Counted from the first letter of the stretch, positions 1-14,130 are shown. The stretch: DNA of 64,000 nt from Cololabis saira (GCF_033807715.1 NC_084591.1:28546590-28610589); one strand, 5' to 3'. The notes: a model not told the origin generated them from the letters alone. Program-made: numbers and translations.

Positions 1-112
1 CTCACTCCGTTGGAAAAACACGTCTGGCAACAATTGTCGACAATGGAATTCATTGTCGACAATTTTGATTATCGATTTTTGTCGACAACGTTGACGAATC
101 GTTGCAGCCCTA
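1..112. mobile_element. Right end of a hAT-like MITE (truncated by window)
   Basis: The sequence is built from GTCGAC-containing inverted repeats and ends ...GTTGCAGCCCTA, the reverse complement of the TAGGGCTGCAACG terminus common on fish hAT-type non-autonomous elements. Arms at 32-45 and 51-64 (AATTGTCGACAATG and its complement) form a perfect 14-bp inverted repeat around GAATT. The left end and left target duplication lie outside the window, so the superfamily is inferred from the terminus only. Confidence 0.5.
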
Positions 113-907
113 CAATACAATAATATGTGGCTTGTATTGGTAGTTGCACAATCAAAGCGATTGAGATTAATAAGTAAACAACTACTCATAACAAACAAGG
201 GGATTAAGTAGCCAAACATGTTAAATTAGATGTTTCACTTTCCGCTCTGCTGTTGTTTGCTGGAAGCCATGTTGAACTGACTGAAATTCACATGCAATAT
301 AGTGCGGTTTGAATGGCTTAACATGATTGGCTTATGAGTAAACAAGCTGTGGGGTGCGTTCTTACGATTGGCTGAAATGAGGAATATATCTGATTAGTTG
401 GATTGGATCTTTCCCTGTTTGAAAAAAAGACATTTGTGGGTTGAGGCAGGTCAAGGGAGTCCATACCCACATAAAAATCCACACAAAAATGCAGCGATGT
501 CCACAGACCACAAGCTGTTTGTAAATCAAGTTATATTTGTGTGTGTATCAGAATTACATTTGTGAATCTTGTCCTACGGACCCGTGAAACATCTTGTGCA
601 TTTCGAATATTAAGACTGTTTTAGCTCCATAGTGTAAAAGCAAACTCGGACTATCTCAATGTTGCGATCCTGGACCGAGTACCCAGTCGTATCAGGTCTA
701 CCAGAATATTGGGTGTGAAAACAACATCATTCTCTACCTTTAAGATTTGGATTAAAATGTTAAGTTTTGACATAGCTGAAACTCAGTTATGCTTCTATAT
801 GCAGCATAAGTAACTATAAGCATTAGCATTGCTTTTGGTGACACTACATAGACAGTTGGGCTGACTGCTGTTTAGACTCCTACAGTCCACTACAGGGTGG
901 ATGTGGC

Positions 908-1537
908 TAGGGCTGGGCGATATGGACCAAAAGTCATATCTCGATATTTTCTAGCTGAATGGCGATACTCGATGTACTGTATATCGATATTTTTTCTGTG
1001 CCCTAATTAGGGTTTCCCCCAAAGCATTATAGCATAGCATCTCTGTTAGCTTCATTTTTTTCTGAGGCAAACCCTTAAAAAAACTGTCAGTTTTAATACA
1101 AAGCCTCGTGCCAAATGTCACACAGGTACCTTTATTAACAGAGGTCTGCACAATATCAAAATGTATAAAACAAATGAAATAAAAATAAACTGTCTGCATA
1201 TATAGAATAAAAAATGCTTCTTGAATAAAGTAAAACAAATATCCCTTTCCTTCATAACAATTAAATTAAAATACACTGTGCAATTAATACAATGTAGACA
1301 GTAACAGGCAGACTTTTCCACTGAGGTTGACAGTTGTGCAAATAACAAAACATTTGTGCAAATCTCAAATAAAACATTCAAGTCAATTTGTCACAAAATA
1401 AGCTATATCAAAATCATAATTTTTAATTTTTAATATTTTTTTTTTTTTAAATCGATATAAACGATATTGTCTCGTACCATATCGCGTTTGAAAATATATC
1501 GATATATATTAAAATCTCGATATATCGCCCAGCCCTA
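908..1537. mobile_element. Complete hAT-type MITE (TAGGGCTGGGCGATAT family)
   Basis: Non-autonomous element of 630 bp with terminal inverted repeats TAGGGCTGGGCGATAT at the left and its complement ATATCGCCCAGCCCTA at the right. It is flanked by a perfect 8-bp target duplication, GATGTGGC, at 900-907 and 1538-1545. Eight-bp duplications with TAGGG/CAGGG ends are typical of hAT elements. Both subterminal regions are rich in ATCGATAT-like motifs. No transposase reading frame is present; the two minus-strand open frames inside have no recognisable domain. Confidence 0.85.
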
Positions 1538-4500
1538 GATGTGGCTCAGAAAGTTGTTACTTTTACTGGTTTGGTCCCGATTTGTAACTGTGTTGTTTTC
1601 TACTTGTCAGTAACTTTTTTTACTACTACTTTTAATTATTTCTGAAAATGCCTTATACATTAACTCTCCCTATAAGATGTGTGGAAATATTTTATTCCAT
1701 GGCAATGTGTTAACACACACCTGAATAACACCCGACACATTGTAATAAGTGATGTATACCTGCTCACCGTTGTACTTTTTAGGACACAACTGTAGAGATT
1801 TTCTTGAGTGTGCTGATGCTGAAAGTAAGCAACACTCGTTTTATGAATTTGTGCTTAACGTGCATCTTTCCTGAGCCTAATCTACGGCTTTCCTTGTGAT
1901 TAAAAAAAAAAGTCACCACCACTGATGCTAATCAGTGGATTAGGTTTTTGCCTTCATATTTGGAGCATGACCAGCCTTTTCACTAGCTGAAGGAAACAAA
2001 AACGAACATCCATGAATAATTTAAACAAAGCTGGAATATGTAAATGGGTAAACAGATGCTAGAAACAAAATGCAAACAATTGCAGAAGCTTGAATGAATT
2101 AAGTGCCTGACAGTGCACTGCATCTTGCTAATTAGAGCTCTCTGTCTTTCATGAGTGGCTGGGAGTTAGCTGACTAGTCGGGGATGTGAGTGAATGGACA
2201 CAGGACCATTCTAGGTAAAAGCAGTGTTGCATAAGACTTTTATGCATTTGTTTGTTCAAGTTTTATTCTTTTGCCTTGGATGAATTGCCACACCTGATGC
2301 TTTTGGCCTTAAACTTTCTGCCACTGCAGTAATACGATAATAGCATCTTGGAACTCCAAAAAAATGTGTAATTGCGACGCATGGCAGGAATTGGACTGTT
2401 TATAAGCGAGGTGCTGACGAGGCAGTTTCTCCTGCAGTAACAGGTAGATTTAAGTCATGATGTTGCTTTGCTTTAATGTTCTATTGAAGCAGCTGGGAAA
2501 ATGTGGTTAAAGGGCCTTGTAATCCATCGTCTAACTACAATTCAGCCCACTGAGACCTTTGTATACTTTTAAGCCTGATATACCTTATGTGTCACATTGG
2601 CTTTTTAAAAACACGTAAACAATTTTATTTAAAAATTATATATAGATTAACAAAAGGAGTAAGACAGTTATTCACTAAGAAGCTAAAGGTTCAACCTTTC
2701 AAATGTGTTTTTCTTCTTTTTAGACTAAAATAGTAAATATCCATTCATTAATTTACTGATTCATGCCAGTCACGTCAAAACCCTTGTATAGAGCATAACA
2801 ACGTTAACACTAGTATATATCTATGCATCTATATACAAATGGTTATACATACACATATACACATGTTTTGAACATATAGAATCCCTTGTAAATAAATATA
2901 TATAAATAAATGAGTCTATTTTAACTGAATGTACACAAACTAAATAAATCTAGACCCAATGTAAATACACCTATCTATATGTACATACTTATATACATGC
3001 ACATTGCGGAAAGCCCCCAGGTTTAGAAGTTGTTTGTTTTAATGTTATTTATTTATTTTTTTACATTTCCTTCCTTGGGTTAAAATGAAGGGGGTAGTTG
3101 GCAGGATGGTGAGGTGAAGGGTTGTTTCATGGCAGTGAGTCATTGGCAGTAACCAGGTGATGATGTCCCCAAGTGTCAGTCAGAGTTGATGACAGAGATA
3201 GGACACAACAGAGTGGCCTCATTTGAGGATGCTACCGGGTCCCAAGTGTGACAACACCAGCCCAAAGATGAATAGAGGCCCAGCTGGCTCATATAAGTTG
3301 CCTCATCATAAATAGTGGGCCACCGCAGCACAGGGTGGAGGTGGTTTGTCATCAGGCCTGGCCCCAGCGTGGGCACTGACTCCCTGACGAGAAAGGAATT
3401 TATCACTGCACAGTGATAAGACAAGGCTATTATTGTTTCTGTCCTCCGCCTTCTCCTTTTCCTCTCTCGCTCTCTTCCACTTCCCCTTTTTACGTAAGAC
3501 ATCACATTGTCCTTTTCTCTTGGGTTCCCCCGTCTATCCCCCTCTGTCTTGCTCCCTCTGTCCTCTTTCACCCCCATCCTGTCTCATTTTATATTTTAAT
3601 TTAAAATAATAATCCTTTTCCAATGTAACACCTTCATTTTCGTAGGTACCTGTTTGATTGGTTATATAATGACTTCTTTTCTCCACCAACCCCCTTCTTC
3701 CTGTCAGCACAAAGGTGATATGATCGGGAATGTAATGACTCCTTCAGGTGGCGATAATGAGATACTCTGTGAATGATAATGACCACATAGGGGTTCAACA
3801 TGGAAATCATTTTCGGGTATTAATTGGTGCCAGTGGATCAGATGGCTGACGACAGTGATTGAGAGGAGTGGAAGAAAGGATACCTCATGCAGGAATGGTC
3901 TCTGTGATGTAAAGAAGGAAGTTGTTGATAAAGAAAGGAGATGGAGAGGACGGTGAGTGTGGGAGACTAGAGAGCGATGGTATGCAGAATAAGGTTATTT
4001 AGAGGTTAGTCTTACACTCAAGTGTTTGACTGAATGACACAAATCTTTCATTTCCTTTTCCTTTTCTTACACTTTTGAATCATTTCTCTCTGCTTCCTCA
4101 AAGAAATAAAATCTCTTTTGAATTTCTTTTTTCTTTCTTCCTTAGAAAGCTTGTTGCCACAAGACATGACGCAGAGTCTTAAGTGTCAAGTTTATCTTTT
4201 GTACGTTTCTTTTTTCGGATGCAGGTTTGGTGCACATCCTCCAGGCTCCTTGCTCGGTGTCTCCCTTTGCAGCAGCTCAGCTGTCGGGAGCACAGGAGAT
4301 GGATGATTTATCACAGAAAGGTCTCCAAAGCTTTCACCTCATTTAGATGCTGTGTTTAGCTCTGATTCCGGTGAGGGCGCCACATTGTGCTGGGCAGTAC
4401 TGAGAGCCCTGGACGCCTCCATGTCCTTATTTCCAAATGAATGCTAACGGGCAAATAAGGAATTGAAGATGCATGCCATCTCAGAGTACTTTCAGAGTAC

Positions 4501-7500
4501 TTATGGCCTTTGCCCCATTCATGACACATCGGCTATGACAGCTGTGGTTCTGCAGTGGCTCAAAGTAACTCCTCATCCCTTCTACTGTGATTAGAGCCAC
4601 CTCAGGGTGTTGAAGCCAACTGGGAGGATTACTTATGGCGTGTCTTTGCACACTGTATACATTGCTGTACGCTATAGAGGATTTGAGAAATACCATTGCT
4701 TAATTGCATTTGTTGTAAACCACACTGTGTATGGTTATGCGTGTCATGTGTGTCACTTTAAATTCTTACTGTCGGGGCCACCCATGCTGGTTCCTTTGTT
4801 GTGGCTGCTTACTTGGTGCACAGTCAGTGGGAACCAGTTGGACAATTGATGAAATCCTATGTTGTCCTTTTCACTGTCGGCCCACATTGGCCTGAATCAC
4901 CAGCTAAGGAGCACCTAAAAAGATTAAAAAAAGAAAGATTTATCAGGGACTGAAAGTGTCAGGCATTAAACAGCCCTAACTTCCAGTGTACTCATATTAC
5001 AGGCGTAATTTACCCCAAAGAAGTACATAAACCTCTGCTGTATCCCTCATGGTTTCATAGTCTTTTGCATTAAAAATGTTGACTCTTTGATGTCCTCTCC
5101 AAATTTCCACAACATAATATCCATAAAACACCAGCCAATGGTTGCCTTTTGATATATGCACACATATATTGTCAATGCTATAAAAACTGGCATCACGCTT
5201 GGTGTCATTGTTAATGCAGCAGACCTGACACTGGTCCCTTTGGATGCAAATTTCTCAACTGAAGATTTTTTTTATTTTCCACAACAAAACCCTCTTAGTA
5301 TTTGTGCGCCCATGCATTTGTATATTTTCCATGTGCCTTTGAATGTGTGTGTTTGTACTCTGCCTCAGTGATAATGTCATTGTATTTTCTTTCTGGCTGT
5401 CTATTAGTGTTTGAGCATTGGGGCCCCGACTGTTTCCATCCAGGCATTTTGCTTTTTGAATATTTTTAAGTGGCTGTTCCTAGATATTAGTGCTTTGTGA
5501 AGCATTGCAGAAGACAAGAAGTGGGACCTCTGTGCCCTTGACCCATATTAGAGCATGTTATGTATCTGCGCAATCTTGCTTTTCTCTGCCCTCAAAACCC
5601 ACACGCCTACAAGCGCTCTTTCATCCCTCACTCTGCATTTTATCTTTCCTCCCATCAAGTTTTCTCCCTCTGCTTTGCCGTTTCTTGCTATTCTCAGTCA
5701 CAGTCTCTTTGTCTCTATTTATCTCATCTCCAAAGCCTTGTTATTCCTCTTGTTGTAACGCGCTCTCACTGTTCTCAGAAGGCTGTTGTTAGAGCTGAAC
5801 TTAAGGGCAAGGAGTGCAGCACACACAGCTGGGCCTATTCATCAGTGTCACACAGCAGCCGTCCACTGTGCTTCGTTACTCACTGGCTAATGGCATAGAT
5901 CAGTGCAGTTTATTTGCTATAATTAGCTAGCTCCATTTGGCCAGCAGAGCCCCAGTGAACCCTGCTACACTTATGCTGCCCCCTGCCATGCCCCCCTGCA
6001 TGTGTGCATTAACAAATGCTTGACTGTTCAATTAAAAAAAGAAAAAGAAAAAGTCATTAAGGAACTATAGGTCCTCCAGTGGCTTGAGTCAACCATGGCT
6101 TATTATGTCATGCCTGATTGCAGAGGGAAAAGCTTCGTAAAACTTTAAAAGCTCTCTGCTTGTAAAGCAAAATAGTGACATATTGAAAATGCATTGCAGA
6201 ATTAAAGTGGTAGGAATAAAGGAGAAATAAGTGAATTACTAAATCAATCAATAAAGGGTTGACTGAGTGAGTGCATGTGTGTATGTAGATTTTGTGTTCA
6301 CTTCCAATTTAACTACTTCTAACAGTCTCCACCAGCTTGACAGCGACTCTGTTTCATCCTCTTCTTTTGCCCTTTCCCCTTTATTCCTTCTCTTCTTTCT
6401 CCCCCCCTCTCCTCTTAAAAGATGCAGCTTCTTGTTTCCTTTTCTTATGCAATTTTAATTTTCGTCCCAAATGGAAGGTGGAGAGGTTAGAGGTGTATTC
6501 ACTGTTCCCACACGGCGATGCTGCAAGCTCAAGGGGGAAGCGTAACCTACGTCACAGAGATGGAGTCGCAGTGTACTTACTGAGCAGACAAGATCGACCT
6601 GTCAATTATTTACAGGGTGCTGTTACTGCACACATCCTGCTGCCCGTTTGTCCTGTAAATATTTTCTGTTTTCTTCCTTCCAAACTTTATTTCCATGTGT
6701 CTGTGTTTGACTTTTTTTTTCTGATTTCATGTGTATAACTATTATTTTCTATCCATACTCATCAGTGGGCAAATGGACATCTATTTATAGTAGCAAATTA
6801 CAAAATACATCCGTCTGAAGACAGTCCGGCAGATTATTCTCAACTAAACCCCCTAGAGAATTGGCACGCTATATAAACACAGTAAAATCGAGTGAATAGT
6901 TATTGTTTCTGCCTCTGAGACAGCTGGTCTCCTGGGATTTTGGTGTGTTAAGAAACGCAAGACATGCAGTTAACCAGGCAAAACAACCTTGACAGTGATG
7001 AAGGTCAGGAGCGGAGGGCTTTACGCGTTCAAAGCTTTCTGGCAGGCAGGTACGCCTGTGAACAGCAGTACAACAGTGATATACAGAAGGGCATTTACTT
7101 TATGAAACCCTGACTCAGCAACAGCAGAATATCGTAGTGATTTACAAGCAAGCTGCGGTGGTCACCTGATGGTCAAACGTCCATGATATAACAGTACAAC
7201 TGCTTTACCCGTTCCCCCTTGATGTCCCTCATGTTGATTTTGCCGTGATATGCTGACCAAACAGGTAGGATTTCAAATAAAACAAGTGACAGGGTTCATT
7301 ATTGCTGCCTCGTGTGAAATGGACTGGCCAAGGGTAGCCGAAAGAACCATTTATTTCTTTTAGCACAAATTAGGCTATGCTGGAGACCTGTTCAAGGTGT
7401 ACAGTCACAAAGAATAATGTAATGAAAAAAAATATTCAGGAGCTGGATGATGCTATTATTTCACGCACAATGTAGTTTTTTTTTTGTTTTCAACATCTTT

Positions 7501-9824
7501 GCCTGGGATTGTTGGACTCTTGCAGCCTCTTCATGGGTAGATGTGGGTCCTTTTCGGATATTTTACCAGTTTAAATGTAGACTACCGGTAAGCTAAATAT
7601 TCCTAAAATTATCTATTTTGTGACTCTCACAAAATAAATTCTTTTTAATCATCATACATCCCTCTCTATTTGTGTGTTTTTCTACGGAAACACGTCTTCT
7701 TCTGTTTTCTCACTTCTTTTGGTGTGCTCGGCCTGCACTTGTTGGTCTGTGTGGTACTTTCCTGTAGGAATATGTGGAGCTCTTCAGCAATGTAGACACA
7801 CTTATTTGTGCATCAGAAGATACCCAATCCTCTAAAAGATTTGGTGACTGAATAAATCATAATCAGCACTGAAAACAACTAACTGTAATCTGATTACAGT
7901 GATGCACTTGCTTGATTTTTATTCACAACCATGAGTCAAGTCATCATTGGAAAGTGTTTGGGAAAGTTTTTGACAAGTAATGGGCTTAATCGTCTTTCTC
8001 TCACTGTTTTTATGTTTGTAAATCAACCAGTCAGTCATCAAACCAGTCAAAAGAAAAGCAGAAACCTTTTTTCCCACAGAGAAAAGCCAACACTTGTTTG
8101 CTCCTCTTTCAGTGACAAAGCCAGTCTTAAGGTTTGATCGAAATGCTGCTATAGTCTTGCATCATGACCTCTTTAAGAGCTGCCAGTGCTAATACCTAAA
8201 AACCCACTCTCAGCTAGAGAATATCTGGTCCTGTACAACTGTGCCTTGTGAACCTTTGACTGTGGCAAAATTGATTCTCTGATCATAATTTTGCCATTTA
8301 TGAAGCCTGCTGCCTTGCAAAGTAACTTGGAATTCCAAACCTTTTATTTAAACCTCTTTTGGCACATTTTAATGTTTATCTCTAAGTTTAAAGCATTTTG
8401 AATTTTCTTTATATCGGGGTGCCAGCACTATGTACATAACCAGCGTTAAATTTGAACTGTGTGTTTTGAGTGCGTGTGCTGTTTTCCTCCCTGTTTACCA
8501 GTGGACTACATAGGACAGATCCTGAGGGCTTCCAAACAACTAATTATTAGTAGTTTATTTGTGAGGGGTGGGCTTTTTCAAGGGAAGTTCATCTTATTTA
8601 ACCAGCTTGCGTTATTTATCTCTTTCACAGGACTTAATTTTCTTCAGTTTTCTCTTGTAATTGCCCTTCCCTCGTATCCCTTTGGCTGCTGCTGCACTCG
8701 CTTTCATGATTCTGTGATTAGCATTCTACTGTAGCACTATTCTGTCTATCTGTCTTAACATACCACGGAGCACCACCTCGCAGTTGTTGTCAGTCTTGCT
8801 TAAATATAAAACAAGATGCAGAAAATCCTCAAACACGCGCACACAGGCATGCTGATATGCATATATTATGTGCATATATCCACAGATACGCCAAAGTACA
8901 CACAGATACAGATAAATTGGCACAGGCACAGTGCTGATGAGTGCTCTGACAGCTGCAGTTGGCTGCAAGCTGTAGAGTTTAGAATATGATTAGTTTTAAA
9001 AGGACAGTCAAGCAAGGTGAAGTTATTACTCACATCTCTGAAATGGTGCAAGTGGGGAAAAAGCATCTCCAAAATCTTCTCCCTGTCTACACATTTCTTA
9101 CATAAACCGTTATATAAGACTCCTCTTTGATTTTTAATACAGTAAAAATGATCCACAAAAGTACAAAAGTGCTCCTATCAGCATCCTCTGTATGTTAAAG
9201 AAGTTGCTCTGCACCCTGTTATCTGCACTGCGAACATTGTTGCTGTTTTTGATGTTGGGGCAGGTTCTCAATGATTAGTATTCCGCTTGGTTTCCTGCTG
9301 GTGGCGGAGATCTGAGTCTGTCGGTTTCTTTAACCTACAAGTCGGCTCTCAATTTTTCCATTAGAGGCAGCACAAAGTCTTGAGCAAGTTCCATCACAGT
9401 TTGGGCACTGACCCCCCCCACCCAAGTTGTTGCAGCATGGTCCACTTGATTAGTACTTTTGCACATCCTGGTCTTACAGTCCTTTTAACTTGCCATAGGA
9501 AACTATACAACGTTGGTTACACACGGCACTGACCACTTGGCTGCAGAACCACAGCTGTCCGATCAGCTACCGCTCACCTGAGCACACTACTAGACTTGAT
9601 TTCTACTTTCATTCAGGACATGCACAAGTGCAGTGATGTGCATAAACAAATGGAATCATTATAATTTGTCCTGAACATCTGTCCACTAATACTGTAACAT
9701 GAATAAACACAGAAACTACAGGTACTTGTTTTTAAATAATCGTCTCTTTGTGGAACCTTTGAAGAATATATTAGCAGTAATGTATTATTATTTTTCAAAT
9801 CCATATAGAATTTTTCATTTTTAC

Positions 9825-10035
9825 AACTGTCTGCATATATATTAATGGTTAGTACCATACTTTGGTAAAACTATTTTCAATGAGATATTTATGCATTTTG
9901 ATTTTGCAACAGTTTTCTTCAGGTGCGACAGGACTAAAACACTGATGTGAAACATGAAAGGACAAGACAGTGATGGGTGCAGAGTGTGTAGTGTGGTGAT
10001 TACTGTGGTGTTTGTGTGATGTGCTGTTGTGTAGG
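9825..10035 (-). mobile_element. L1-like LINE 3' fragment
   Basis: This short segment shares extended similarity with 59361-59640, including the shared core GTCTGCATATATATTA, the block TTTGGTAAAA, and GACAAGACAGTGATG further on. In minus-strand translation both copies contain fragments such as ITVLSF and FTKVW. These resemble the end of L1/Tx1-type ORF2, downstream of the C-terminal Cys-rich knuckle. It appears to be a heavily 5'-truncated copy with no reverse-transcriptase motif left. The LINE assignment leans on the longer copy at 59.4-60.1 kb. Confidence 0.45.
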
Positions 10036-13000
10036 AACATGAATGTGTTGCAATAAAAGCACAGTTGTGCTAACAGAAGATAAACATATCAAAGAAAAAT
10101 TACGTGTGTGAATGACACAGGCAGCAGTGATGTGTAAGCTGATCTGAAGGCTGATCTGAACTGAGGTAACGAGTCAGAAAAAAATATTCATAATGGTATT
10201 TGGGTCGGTTTCGATCGGGCTGATAAGAATATTTATTGCTCTTTGAAAATTAATATTTAAACACAATTTTATAGCATAGAACAATTCAAAAGCTATATAT
10301 CTCATAAATACAAATAAATCATTGGGTGATTGGCAGGAAGATGCAGCATGAGTTTACAGCACAGGCGTGCGTGACACGAGGCAGATCATGGAGACCGTCA
10401 GGGAAATGTTGAAGATGGTGAGAATTGAAAACAAAAAGATACACGCACAGAAAAAGTAAAATCCAAGAAAATTGTTGCTGTCTTTGAGAGTGGTCTATTC
10501 AAAACGTATTTTCACAAGGCAGTGTTTCAGACTTTCGAAAGACTTTGGCTGGTGTTTCAATTAGTGGTTTTGTTTCCAACTCTGATACTGGTGATATTTT
10601 CTCTGTGACTAACCCAAAGTTGAGCACAGATAAATATCTGTTTTGCATCTGGCCTGCTTAGTTATTGGTTTTACACAGATATCACAACATTATGCAATCA
10701 GCCTACCATTTTGTGGGTTCTGTTCTGTGAAATGTTGGCCAGGATGCTTTTATGTTTTTATTCTAGACATGTGATTTGGGGGTTTGAAATGGCCTTGTTT
10801 AATTTCCAAGTGGTCTGATATGCAGCTTTTGTGTTCTGTCTTTTATGCTCATTCATATCCATGATTATCGCTTTCATGAATGATGCAAGGCAAAAAAGGA
10901 GCCTCACCTTCCTCCCTGGTGCATTGCCTTTAAAAGATGCAGATAAATGGTTAAGAAGAGAGGTATTGCCAGGTGATTTATGCAGTGACTCAGCCAGCGT
11001 TTACCCAGAGGAGGCAGAACTAAATAGCAAATTGACACTTAAAGACGTGAAGTTGTTTATTTTTCCATCGGGTAGACTTCAGGTAATTACCACACTACAG
11101 TAACAGCTTGGCAAACAGCATTTTTTCCCCCCCTTTTCAACTAAGGAATATGCGTTTGATTTTCACATCCACTTTCATAACTTTTTCCCAAAGAAAGGGT
11201 CTAGGTGTAAGATCAAAAGCTGGAAGTTGACATCTGCTTATTTTTGAGTTTTCAGTAACATGGAAGTCAGAATTTAAGTGAGACAAAGTCTAGCACGGCC
11301 ACTCTTTGGTGTTTCCTCTTTGATCTGGTGGAGCTGTGATAGAGCCCGTAGGCCATACTTGGCGCCCATGTCAAATTTGACAGCTTTTGTCACACAGATT
11401 CCTGTACAAATTGGCCTTGTTTGAAATATTTCCTTCACTCCCATTTGCTGATATTAGTGGTTTTGTCTCCCTTACACTATCAGTGATAGAGATGGCAAAA
11501 AAATGATTCGTAGGCTAATTCAGAGTGAATACAAAAACCTCTCCGCTGCTTCTTTCATTCCATAAAAGAATTTTCTCAGATCAAAGCATTATTATTTATT
11601 TTTTATTTTTTTTACAGTTGTCAGTGAATCAGTGATTTTGCAAAGAAAAGTAAAGAAAGAAAGGAAACTATCTCTTCGGATTAAATATGGATAATTTGCT
11701 TTGTACATCCCCTGAACATGTTTGAGATGAACAAGTTCACTTTTACCTAATTTTACTTTGTGTGTTTTTGACTTCGATCGTTCTTCATTGAAGTTCATCT
11801 GTCTCTCTTTACTTCTCTGTGGGCCAGAGTGGAACAACTGAACCCCCTGTAGTTCTTCAGCCTCCAACAAATCATCCACGGCTCAACCCCTCCACCCCTC
11901 AACCACCCGCGCCCCATCCAATCCACTCAGACTCGTCATTAAGGCGACATATTGGAAAACTATTAGCTCTCATTAAGCTTTATAGTGACCTGTTGTACCC
12001 ATTCTGCATTTTAATCACATCCCACTCCCTTGTCTGTGTGTAAGCATGCGCACAACTTAATGTGTGCGCGGAGGCATGCATGAGTGCATGCTACAGCCAC
12101 CGTGGTCAGACAGACAGTAATGAACCAATTTTTACTGTAATGCATTCTGGTTCAGGAGACCGCAAGCCCTCCAACCAAGTCCTCACACACTCAGTCACTC
12201 TCACTTTTTATGGGAGAGTCAATAACGCAGGCGCCACCTTTTATGGCAGCTCATCCAAGCTGCTGTAGTGTTGTGCATTCATGAACCATGTCCGCCAAAT
12301 GGGATCGAGTGCGGAGCAATACAAATAAAAGAGATTGAAGTGAATTGGGTATGGATTCTGTTTTCTTTTTTTTCTCAGCATGAACTGGAAACCTTTACAG
12401 AACCCCTTTAAGTGTCCATTTGGTTCTTGTAACTCCAAATAACCAGGCTTTCATAAAGTGCTGAATATCCTATAACTCCTCGGTATTGAATTGTGCTCCA
12501 GTTTGATCACCCATGACAGAGCGCGCGTGTCTGTATTTGTGTGCGTTTTTCTGGCAGAGAGAAATGTCATTCTATCAACTTTTGCTCTCTGATCACGAAA
12601 ACATACATACACTCTTCCACACGCACATGCACACACTCTTAGTGGGTTTAGCTTTGGTTGTTCACTCTCGGCCAAGGCAACTGTCATCATTGTGCATTAA
12701 AACTCCCATAATCCATCTGTGGCGTGACAGCACTTCAGCCTCACAGCAGGAAAAGCTTTCTTTGCTTCTCTTCATTTTTCTGATAACTTCCCCTCGAACC
12801 CTACTTCCATCCCCACCTCACTAAATTTCCCCTCTGAACTGTTTTTTCTTCTTTCCTCTTTTTTTTATTCTTCTGTCCTGCCTCCTTTCACGTTTGCAAT
12901 TACACCTACTCTTAACTTAATCTTCTTTTCTCTGGAAACTTTTATCAGGGTTCGATGGCACTTGAGCGGTTCAGTTGGACCAAAAATGAGTGATGCCCCA

Positions 13001-13188
13001 ACATCTTTTTTATGACTGAAATGGAAGTATTCATAATTATAATGAGGCTATTAATGACGGTTATGATAGAAATTAGAATGACAATAATGGTGTCCGTGAC
13101 GATTAACATTTAAAAATGATGATGAAGGCAGGGATAATGCTGCTTACTTGCTTTCTGAGCAGTGTCCATGTTTTTCGCTTTGGTCCAG

Positions 13189-13301
13189 ATGGAGAGAGAC
13201 AGACGGAGGGGACGGACGCCAGTCGAAAGAGGGACACTCGCTCCTCCGCCGGACATCACAAGGGCGAGGACACCAGTGACAGCAGGGAGGACGAGGCAGG
13301 A
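13189..13301 (+). CDS. b4galnt4: b4galnt4 internal exon: acidic lumenal stem region
   Basis: This 113-bp internal exon encodes the hydrophilic stem between the Golgi membrane anchor and the PA14 domain of a B4GALNT3/4-type beta-1,4-GalNAc transferase, which moves GalNAc from UDP-GalNAc onto GlcNAc to make LacdiNAc. The acceptor is a T-rich tract ending CCAG at 13188. The donor after 13301 reads GTGCGT, which is weak. The exon enters in phase 1 (the first Asp codon is split) and leaves in phase 0, as the next exon requires. The peptide starts (D)GERQTEGTD and ends EDTSDSREDEAG. From memory, human B4GALNT4 has a comparable DGEK...SSESREEE stretch here, which favours B4GALNT4 over B4GALNT3. The membrane-anchor exon is not in the window. 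Another open frame begins at the ATG at 13189, but its phase does not fit the downstream exons. Confidence 0.72.
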
Positions 13302-14130
13302 GTGCGTCTCTTCCTTTTTCTCTCTTTTCTATCTTGAAAACTGAATTGGTGTGATGTCCAGACATATCCTCTCTCCCTTACTCCCCCCCCACGATAAAGC
13401 AAACACTAGGTTTTTTGCTCTTTTGTGTAGGAGAGGTTATCTCGGCACAAACAGCCACACTTCCCGTATAAACTATTGTCAAAGGTTTTTTATTAGTACT
13501 GCAGTGGTTCAAAACAACAGTCCTTTTCTATCATTATTAAACAGATCAAAGCTTTTAATGAAAAATCTCAAAACAGACGAATGCAGAAGACAAAGCTTTA
13601 AAGCTTTAAAGAGGTTATATCCATGGTTAGATTTTTTTACGCTTTTGTTATTTTTGCTGGGGCACATCTAATAGCTTAGTCTCGTGGCCCCAGTCATTTA
13701 AGTGAATCCTACGGATGTTTCCAGCTCTGTAAAGCCACCTCTTAAATTTCATTGTGAATACACTGTGCAGTTTAACCTCCTCTTCTTTCGTTTATTGTTG
13801 TCATGCTTTTATGGTAAAAGATGAAAAATTAAATTGATCGATATTCAAGAGCAGGATATGAGTTTGGTCAGCCACAGATGGTAAACACACGACGCGCGTC
13901 GTCTTAAACCACTAAAACATTCAGTCACTTCAATTTTAATCTTTTTTTTTTTTCTTTAATCTAACATGAGCTTTACATAGCTTTAAAGCTTTAGTTCTAC
14001 AGGATTTTAAAGGTAGACCACATTCAACTACATGTTAAAAGAATAAGTTCATGCTTCCACTGGGATGTGATTATTAAGAATATTTCTCCATCAAGTTCTC
14101 CACATTGGCTTCACTTGTTTACAGCTTGAG

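Larger units (their letters stand above)
1..13188 (+). other. Intron upstream of first visible b4galnt4 exon (partial)
   Basis: No exon was recognised here. The stretch is AT-rich and non-coding on both strands. Pyrimidine-rich patches occur near 3430-3560, 5570-5760, 6340-6440 and 12740-12940. Recognisable insertions are the MITE end at 1-112, the hAT MITE at 908-1537 and an L1-like tail at 9825-10035. In 113-899, 1546-9824 and 10036-13188 I see nothing I can name. Calling it intron is inferred from the phase-1 acceptor at 13189; the donor and the first exon lie outside the window. Confidence 0.55.

Noticed and set aside
13162..13344. Open frame containing MERDRRRGRTPVERG across the first exon
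   Set aside because: It is the alternative frame of the exon; its phase does not join the conserved downstream exons, and the other frame matches the B4GALNT4 stem.
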